NCBI GenBank assembly: GCA_015259035.1
Contig: JABZHC010000031.1
Coordinates: forward strand, 1 to 10,251
DNA length: 10,251 bases
Reading direction: 5' to 3'
From: Atopobium sp.
GTDB taxonomy: Bacteria; Actinomycetota; Coriobacteriia; Coriobacteriales; Atopobiaceae
Part shown: one piece after another, positions 6,055 through 10,251 of the stretch
Numbering within the stretch: position 1 is the stretch's first letter
Layout of the letters: every line of letters begins with the position of its first letter
Position numbers and translations under genes: made by a program
The notes under the pieces: model-generated
Told to the model about the DNA's origin: nothing
The model's database searches: none
Seen by the model: only the letters and a program-made list of their open reading frames with translations

Positions 6055-7977
6055 TTACTCCGAAAAGGTAACGTTTTTTGTAAAAGGCGAATACATGGGT
6101 ATACGAGCGTCATGCGGATGCATAGTATCATCAACCGAATATGTCATCTTTATATCTTTATCCAAATATTGATCTAAGCCATCTTGGGGATCAACTTCAA
6201 TCATTGTTGTACGCATAATTTTATAACTACTGTCATATGCAGCACGTCCCGCAACATCCTGTTTTTTATCCAAGACAAAGACGTATTCACGCTCTGTAAA
6301 ATCCATTTGTGCAGGATATTGCATTCCTTGCAAATCAAGAATCTCTTGCAATGTCAAATATCTAAGTCTTCCCTGAACCGTTATTTGCTTTTTATCAAAA
6401 ATTGAAACATCTGAGAAAGCTTTCGCGATGAGCGTCCTATCCCGGCTGTCAGACCAAGAAATTTCTTCTCCCTTCATATCATCAGGAAGATCTGTAATAG
6501 TGCCTTCCCATTCTTTGGTCGAAATTGCACCAGGACCAGAGAGCGTATATCTGTAACCGAAACCATCGCCAGAAACGGAAGCCCAGCTTACTGCAATTAA
6601 CCCGTTTTTATCCTTATCTACTGTCAAAGAACCTCTAAAACCACCTGCAGATGCGACTCCTTCTATAATGCCCTTTGTATTTTGAACCTCGTAAGCTTGT
6701 TTTGTGTCCTTATCGAAACTAAAAATCTTTACAGTATTGACGTTGTAATCATATTCAGTCTTTAAAAGAAGTTGAGGGATATCAGGATTAGCACTATCCA
6801 TATACACTAGGGCGTACATATAAGTGCGCGGCTTATTTGATGGAACGCTTCCAAAGTCGTAACTTGAGGCATTATCAAGAATATCACTGTATTGCTCGTA
6901 CATTGCCTTTTTAACTGGGTCTACTTCTGGTGCGTCTTCCTCTTTGTTATTTGTTTCTTGAGTGCTCACTTCAGTCTCTTGGCTCTTTTGTTGAGAAGGA
7001 CTAAATACTCCAGCAGAGTAAGCTATGCCTGCTCCTACAAAAGATAGAGTAACTACTCCAATAGCAATTTTTGTAGCAAGCGATTTAACGCCTAAACCTG
7101 CTGCCTTTGTAGCAGCTGCCTTAGCGCCTGCAGATGAGGCAGTCTTTGCAGCTAGTACGTTGCCCTTGGCCGCTGCTTTTCCTGCCGCCTGAGCTGCACC
7201 AGCTCCAGAAGCTGCGAGAAGATGAGAAATCTTTGAAAGCGTCTCCGCCATAATTGCATCGGAGTTTTCTCCATGCGCAAGCCACATAAAGTACCAAATA
7301 GGAGACATACCAAACAGGCAAATACCTTGCTTTTTCTCCATCTCACGAATCTTTGTATTAAGAATCTCTTTACTGCTAAACAGTCTTGATTTAACCGTTC
7401 CTAACGGAATGTTGAGATACTCAGCAATTTCTTTTTGCTTTTTGTTCTCAATATAAAAAAGTTCAATACAAAGACGCTGCTCTTCGGTAAGTTCATTGAG
7501 CAGTACATCCATAAGGTTATAAGCTTCTTTTTTGTCAAGTCGTGCTTCAGGATTAAGCTCTATGCTTTCATCAGCAATATCAAAGAACTCGTCTTCAGTA
7601 TCATCTGTCTTTTCAGCTTGATGATCCCAAGTTTTCTTTTGACTTCTGACGTAATCAATAATGCCCGACTTAACAACTGTATTAAACCAACCTCTAAAAG
7701 CTGCAGGCTGACCCTTGAACTGCTTCATGTTTTTAAAAGCACGCAGATAGAGCTCTTGCATGCAATCTTCAACATCTGCTCCTCTAAGACTTTGACAAAC
7801 AAGCGCCCTTACCCAACCCTCAGTACATCTATAGATTTTCTCGACAGCATTTTGATCACCTCTGAGGAACTGAACTGCATAACAGCCCAGTTCATCTTCA
7901 AGTTTGTTTCCACAGATGTGACAAAACTTGTCAGAAGAGTCGTAGAGTTTGTTGCAGTTCAAGCAATACATTTTCAT
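6055..7977 (-). CDS. Zinc-ribbon sigma-70-family transmembrane protein, copy 2
   Basis: The 640-residue protein has the same order of parts as its neighbour: zinc ribbon (C5, C8, C19, C22), sigma region 2 (34-115), sigma region 4 with helix-turn-helix (152-213), Ala-rich linker, membrane helix (303-325) and external domain (364-640). Residues 1-363 match copy 1 except Val110, which fits the hydrophobic residue normal in the DYLRRRK-like end of region 2. The external domain has diverged but keeps the same blocks: ALVYMDSANPDIPQLLL, VKIFSFDKDTKQAYEV, GRLRYLTLQEILDLQG, YVFVLDKKQDVAG, DGLDQYLDKDIKMT and a C-terminal NVTFSE. It has no external cysteine pair. It starts 39 bases after the stop of the zinc-ribbon membrane gene and is very probably co-transcribed with it. 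AGGAGG is at 7989-7994. The function inferred is a sigma factor controlled by its own external domain; targets are unknown. Confidence 0.87.
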   Translation of the reverse strand: MKMYCLNCNKLYDSSDKFCHICGNKLEDELGCYAVQFLRGDQNAVEKIYRCTEGWVRALVCQSLRGADVEDCMQELYLRAFKNMKQFKGQPAAFRGWFNTVVKSGIIDYVRSQKKTWDHQAEKTDDTEDEFFDIADESIELNPEARLDKKEAYNLMDVLLNELTEEQRLCIELFYIENKKQKEIAEYLNIPLGTVKSRLFSSKEILNTKIREMEKKQGICLFGMSPIWYFMWLAHGENSDAIMAETLSKISHLLAASGAGAAQAAGKAAAKGNVLAAKTASSAGAKAAATKAAGLGVKSLATKIAIGVVTLSFVGAGIAYSAGVFSPSQQKSQETEVSTQETNNKEEDAPEVDPVKKAMYEQYSDILDNASSYDFGSVPSNKPRTYMYALVYMDSANPDIPQLLLKTEYDYNVNTVKIFSFDKDTKQAYEVQNTKGIIEGVASAGGFRGSLTVDKDKNGLIAVSWASVSGDGFGYRYTLSGPGAISTKEWEGTITDLPDDMKGEEISWSDSRDRTLIAKAFSDVSIFDKKQITVQGRLRYLTLQEILDLQGMQYPAQMDFTEREYVFVLDKKQDVAGRAAYDSSYKIMRTTMIEVDPQDGLDQYLDKDIKMTYSVDDTMHPHDARIPMYSPFTKNVTFSE

Positions 7978-8060
7978 TTGGCGCTTATCCTCCTATTTGA
8001 TCTACTTATTTGTAAACTAAGCAGACTTCTGTGCTTTCTTAGATAACAGATAGTAGAAAA
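6908..8060. repeat. Long direct repeat, copy 2 (about 1153 bp)
   Basis: This is the partner of 4785-5937 in the same orientation, 2123 bases away. It begins inside the 3' end of the zinc-ribbon membrane gene (8017-8060) and ends where the external domain of the sigma protein begins. Homologous recombination between the two would delete 2123 bp and leave one intact sigma gene. Confidence 0.92.
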
Positions 8061-8763
8061 TTCCAGAGAGAACAAAGACGATGGCTGAAATCATCACTAG
8101 ATAAAAGCCGATTTGCCACTCCAGGTAAACTACGTTCTGTCCCCTAAAACTAGCAATAACTTTATTAATCAAATTCACCGTAAAAATTGCAAACAGCACA
8201 ATTGTCGCCAAAGAACAAACTAACATACCTAGTTTTTTATTCATATACCAAAGTAGCAAGGCTATGGCTGCAATTACCATATAAAACACACCGTCGAGCA
8301 CTTGCGGCTTTGATCCTCCCGTGAAAACTACAAAATTAACTGTGAGATTTGCTAAACCTTTAACCTGCATAAAAGGCAGAAGTGGAGACAAAAACATACC
8401 AATTGCACTAAATAGATATGCCTTGTTCAAATAATGTAATACATCTTTAGATCGTTCTGAAATCTGAGCCTGAATATCCTGGGTCTTACTTTGTGCCCCG
8501 TAAGTAAACTCAGAAGTTTGTTTTTTTAGCTCGTTTACAAGCTTTCTGCCGCTCTCGGATAACGAGGTTTCAATCGCATATTTGTCTGAAGTTGAAAGTG
8601 AGGAATCATTGCTGGTTTTACTTCCACAGGAACCGCAAAATTTTGCATCACGAGGCATTTTAGCTCCGCACTTGCTACAAAAGCTATTTTGTACCCTTGC
8701 TCCGCACGAGTAGCAAAACTTTGTGCCCTCTTTTAATTCTTGACCACACTGAATACATTTCAT
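8017..8763 (-). CDS. Double-zinc-ribbon integral membrane protein
   Basis: The 248-residue protein starts with two consecutive zinc ribbons: C3/C6 with C17/C20, and C29/C32 with C43/C46 (each CxxCG). A polar, Ser/Lys/Gln-rich helical linker follows (about 50-110). Four likely membrane helices are at 114-132, 156-174, 178-198 and 216-240, and the tail is basic (SKKAQKSA). The start is supported by AGGGAG 5 bases upstream. It is the first gene of the minus-strand cluster and lies 39 bases before sigma copy 2, so it probably shares its promoter and function. It has no recognisable enzymatic motif and no anti-sigma HxxxCxxC signature. A regulator, chaperone or scaffold for the sigma proteins is a guess from context only. 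Its last 44 bases are duplicated upstream of sigma copy 1. Confidence 0.85.
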   Translation of the reverse strand: MKCIQCGQELKEGTKFCYSCGARVQNSFCSKCGAKMPRDAKFCGSCGSKTSNDSSLSTSDKYAIETSLSESGRKLVNELKKQTSEFTYGAQSKTQDIQAQISERSKDVLHYLNKAYLFSAIGMFLSPLLPFMQVKGLANLTVNFVVFTGGSKPQVLDGVFYMVIAAIALLLWYMNKKLGMLVCSLATIVLFAIFTVNLINKVIASFRGQNVVYLEWQIGFYLVMISAIVFVLSGIFYYLLSKKAQKSA

Positions 8764-8771
8764 TTGAACTC

Positions 8772-8825
8772 CCTTTTTGAAGGTTTTCCTTGTCTCTTAC
8801 TAAGACGAGAAAATTCTTCAAAAGG
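8772..8825 (-). promoter_or_regulatory. Leader hairpin overlapping the ribosome binding site of the zinc-ribbon membrane gene
   Basis: In the minus-strand transcript an imperfect hairpin of about 54 bases can form. CTTCAA at 8816-8821 pairs with TTGAAG at 8777-8782, with A:T and G:C pairs outside. Inside are GAAAA 8809-8813 with TTTTC 8784-8788, and AGAC 8803-8806 with GTCT 8792-8795. Its 3' arm runs into the AAAGGGAG Shine-Dalgarno region (about 8769-8777). It could limit translation or affect mRNA stability. Whether it is functional is unknown. Confidence 0.4.
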
Positions 8826-8930
8826 TTCATTAATTTTTTATATTCAATTAGTTTTTATCGACGCATATTGTTTGTAATTCTATACATATTTCTTGTCATT
8901 TATTCTTGTAATACTCACACTCCACAAAAT
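8826..8930 (-). promoter_or_regulatory. Probable promoter region of the zinc-ribbon/sigma cluster
   Basis: This very AT-rich region lies between the yfcE terminator and the first gene of the cluster and must hold its promoter. On the minus strand an ATGACA hexamer followed 17 bases later by TACAAA is the best sigma-A-like pair I can find, but it is weak. No clear ECF-type pair (GGAAC with CGTC at usual spacing) was found. Confidence 0.3.
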
Positions 8931-8962
8931 ATGGCGAGAAGACCAATTGATCTTCTCGCCAT
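8931..8962 (-). terminator. Strong intrinsic terminator after yfcE
   Basis: ATGGCGAGAAGA (8931-8942) and TCTTCTCGCCAT (8951-8962) form a perfect 12-bp GC-containing stem with an 8-base loop. Read on the minus strand it is followed by ATTTTG, and it starts 27 bases past the yfcE stop. On the plus strand it is followed by TTTTGTTT, so it could work in both directions. It isolates yfcE/metA from the sigma cluster. Confidence 0.8.
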
Positions 8963-8989
8963 TTTTGTTTGCGTGTGGATAACACAGAC

Positions 8990-9550
8990 TTACTCGCCAA
9001 GGATGACGTGCCTAAACTCGCCGTCCTCGTAGATTCCGCAGCTGTGAGTGCCGTCCTTTGGAATGCCCACAGAACCTGGGTTGAACACGGTGACCTCTGG
9101 GTGGTCAGCGCTTTGCATGTTCACTTTTCTGTGCGTATGGCCGTACACAAACGCGTCCATACTTGGCGTCTGAGGCCATTTATCAACGCTGTTGTGAATG
9201 CCAGGGCCAAAGACGTGACCGTGAGTAAAGAAGATAGTGAACTGCTTGCCCGTCTTTGGATCTTTATCAAACAAGATGTTGTAATCAGCCATGCACGGAA
9301 AGTCCAGAACCATCTGGTCAACCTCTGCCTCGCAATTTCCGCGGACCGCAATGACCTTATCAGAAATGCTGTTCAACATCTCAATAACGCGCTTTGGTGC
9401 GTAGTCTGCAGGAAGATCGTTGCGAGGGCCGTGATAGAGCAGATCTCCCAGAAGCAAGACGTACTTTGGCTGCTCCTCCTCAATGACCTGCATGAGCTTC
9501 TCGCAATAGTCGGCAGCGCCGTGAATATCTGAAGCAATTACAACCTTCAT
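8990..9550 (-). CDS. yfcE: YfcE-type metallophosphodiesterase
   Basis: This is a 186-residue calcineurin-like metallophosphoesterase (E. coli YfcE is 184), a cytoplasmic enzyme that hydrolyses phosphodiesters with a two-metal centre. All family motifs are present: SDIHG (D8, H10), GDLLYHGPRN (D36), GNCEAEVDQM (N72), THGHVFGPG (H110, H112), YGHTHR (H138, H140) and FNPGSVGIPK. The start at 9550 is chosen because the core begins MKVVIASDIHG there and AGAGGA lies 7 bases upstream. An in-frame ATG at 9604 would add 18 residues foreign to the family and overlap the leader hairpin. It lies downstream of metA on the same strand but seems to have its own promoter. The physiological substrate of the family is uncertain. 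Confidence 0.94.
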   Translation of the reverse strand: MKVVIASDIHGAADYCEKLMQVIEEEQPKYVLLLGDLLYHGPRNDLPADYAPKRVIEMLNSISDKVIAVRGNCEAEVDQMVLDFPCMADYNILFDKDPKTGKQFTIFFTHGHVFGPGIHNSVDKWPQTPSMDAFVYGHTHRKVNMQSADHPEVTVFNPGSVGIPKDGTHSCGIYEDGEFRHVILGE

Positions 9551-9566
9551 CAACGTATCCTCTCTA

Positions 9567-9584
9567 TACGTGTTTCTACACGTA
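9567..9584 (-). promoter_or_regulatory. Leader inverted repeat of yfcE
   Basis: TACGTGT (9567-9573) and ACACGTA (9578-9584) are a perfect 7-bp inverted repeat around a TTCT spacer, just upstream of the yfcE binding site. A related TACGCGTGTA follows at 9591-9600. It could be a leader hairpin or a set of operator half-sites. Confidence 0.35.
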
Positions 9585-9615
9585 GCTTCATACGCGTGTA
9601 TCAATAAATTATTTT

Positions 9616-9645
9616 ATTGTATTAATGATGTCCAACCAGTTACAA
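9616..9645 (-). promoter_or_regulatory. Candidate promoter for yfcE
   Basis: On the minus strand TTGTAA (9640-9645) and TACAAT (9616-9621) are 18 bases apart, about 65 bases upstream of the yfcE start and within the metA-yfcE gap. This would allow transcription independent of metA. Confidence 0.45.
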
Positions 9646-9679
9646 GCGCTGGCAATTCGGTCACCGTGCAAATGCCTGC

Positions 9680-10251
9680 TTAGAACCTACCGGTCATCCT
9701 TGCGTCAGGATCAGCCTCGGAAACACGTTGACGAAGATCTGCAATAGCCGCAGGTATCTCGTCTGTGTTGTACGGCGTCATCTGGTACACCCAGTTAATC
9801 CAGTTGCGATACAGCAAGTTGGCATGAGCGCGCCAGGTAAACAGCGGCTGCTTTTCTGGATCATTATCAGGGAAGTAATTCTCCGGCAGGCGGATAGGCA
9901 GACCCTTGTGGAAGTCACGCCAATACTCCTCTGCAAGTGTGTCGCGATCATATTCAAAATGCCCGGTTACAAAAATCTCGTGAAAGTCTCTTGTGGCGAG
10001 AAGTGCAGGACCGCTGGTAAATCCCTCAGAAAGCACCGCAAGCTCGGGGTGGTCTACCAGAGCTGATGTCTCAATCGCAGCATGACGAGAATGCGGCATG
10101 TAATGTACCTCGTCAAATCCATTGATGAGGAAGCAATACTCATCGCATAAACGCTGTGGGAAAATACCAAACAGCTTAGCACCCAGCATTTTCTTAGGAA
10201 TATCGTGTAAGTAATACAGGCCAGCTAGTGCGCCCCAACACAGGTACATGG
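9680..10251 (-). CDS. metA: Homoserine O-acyltransferase, MetA family (C-terminal part, runs off right edge)
   Basis: MetA acylates the hydroxyl of L-homoserine from acetyl- or succinyl-CoA, the first committed step of methionine synthesis, in the cytoplasm. The window holds about the last 189 residues of a protein usually near 300 long; the frame stays open to the edge. It begins at the nucleophile segment, with catalytic Cys in LCWGALAGLYYL. FVTGHFEYDRDTL supplies the catalytic His and Glu. Cys-to-His spacing is 93 residues, the same as from Cys142 to His235 in E. coli MetA. Other family matches are KLFGIF, GFDEVHYMPHSRHA, ENYFPDNDPEKQP, WRAHANLLYRNW and VYQMTPYN. The residue that sets acetyl versus succinyl preference (position 111 in E. 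coli) lies outside the window, so the acyl donor cannot be called. Confidence 0.95.
   Translation of the reverse strand, partial: MYLCWGALAGLYYLHDIPKKMLGAKLFGIFPQRLCDEYCFLINGFDEVHYMPHSRHAAIETSALVDHPELAVLSEGFTSGPALLATRDFHEIFVTGHFEYDRDTLAEEYWRDFHKGLPIRLPENYFPDNDPEKQPLFTWRAHANLLYRNWINWVYQMTPYNTDEIPAAIADLRQRVSEADPDARMTGRF

Noticed and set aside
8790..9032. 80-codon plus-strand frame with hydrophobic residues
   Set aside because: It begins at a TTG without a binding site, crosses the strong terminator and enters yfcE antisense. The hydrophobicity reflects the AT-rich DNA.
9551..9604. Upstream in-frame start for YfcE
   Set aside because: The metallophosphoesterase core begins at 9550 with its own binding site, and the extension would cover the leader inverted repeat.
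1..10251. CRISPR array, tRNA or rRNA gene, insertion sequence, integrase
   Set aside because: I found no spaced repeats, cloverleaf, transposase or recombinase motifs. The only long repeat is the sigma-head pair.

Overview
The window looks like chromosome from a Gram-positive, host-associated bacterium, most likely an actinomycete of the class Coriobacteriia (Atopobium/Lancefieldella-like). This rests on a secreted protein with Listeria-Bacteroides-type repeats, AsnA-type asparagine synthetase, strong AGGAGG-type ribosome binding sites and mixed base composition. The taxonomic call is an inference and is moderately secure at best.

Layout. 1-820 (minus) is the first 273 codons of a secreted repeat-containing surface protein that runs off the left edge. 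821-1251 is an AT-rich divergent regulatory region with an (AT)9 tract and an inverted repeat. 1252-2253 (plus) is asnA. 2420-3799 (plus) is a membrane protein with an N-terminal zinc ribbon and a C-terminal beta-rich domain. A strong hairpin at 3865-3901 separates it from a convergent minus-strand cluster, read from right to left: a double-zinc-ribbon membrane protein (8763-8017), then two giant zinc-ribbon sigma-70-family proteins (7977-6055 and 5854-3929). Beyond a strong terminator (8931-8962) are the housekeeping minus-strand genes yfcE (9550-8990) and metA (from the right edge to 9680).

The notable system is the sigma pair. Each is one polypeptide with a cytoplasmic CxxC...CxxC zinc ribbon, sigma region 2, sigma region 4, an Ala/Gly/Lys-rich linker, one membrane helix and an extracytoplasmic domain of about 280 residues. 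By eye their first 363 codons are identical at protein level except for residue 110 (Gly versus Val). The near-identity continues through the start codon and leader into the 3' end of the upstream zinc-ribbon gene: about 1153 bp with one mismatch. The extracytoplasmic halves are only distantly similar. This pattern, a constant output module with a diversified input module, suggests recent gene conversion or duplication between paralogues with different sensors.

Working model (inference): signals outside the membrane, or membrane stress, are sensed by the C-terminal domains and passed within one protein to the sigma module. The zinc-ribbon membrane protein encoded just upstream, and perhaps the convergent zinc-ribbon protein, would be partners. 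The cluster looks more AT-rich than asnA, yfcE and metA, consistent with an accessory insertion between core genes.
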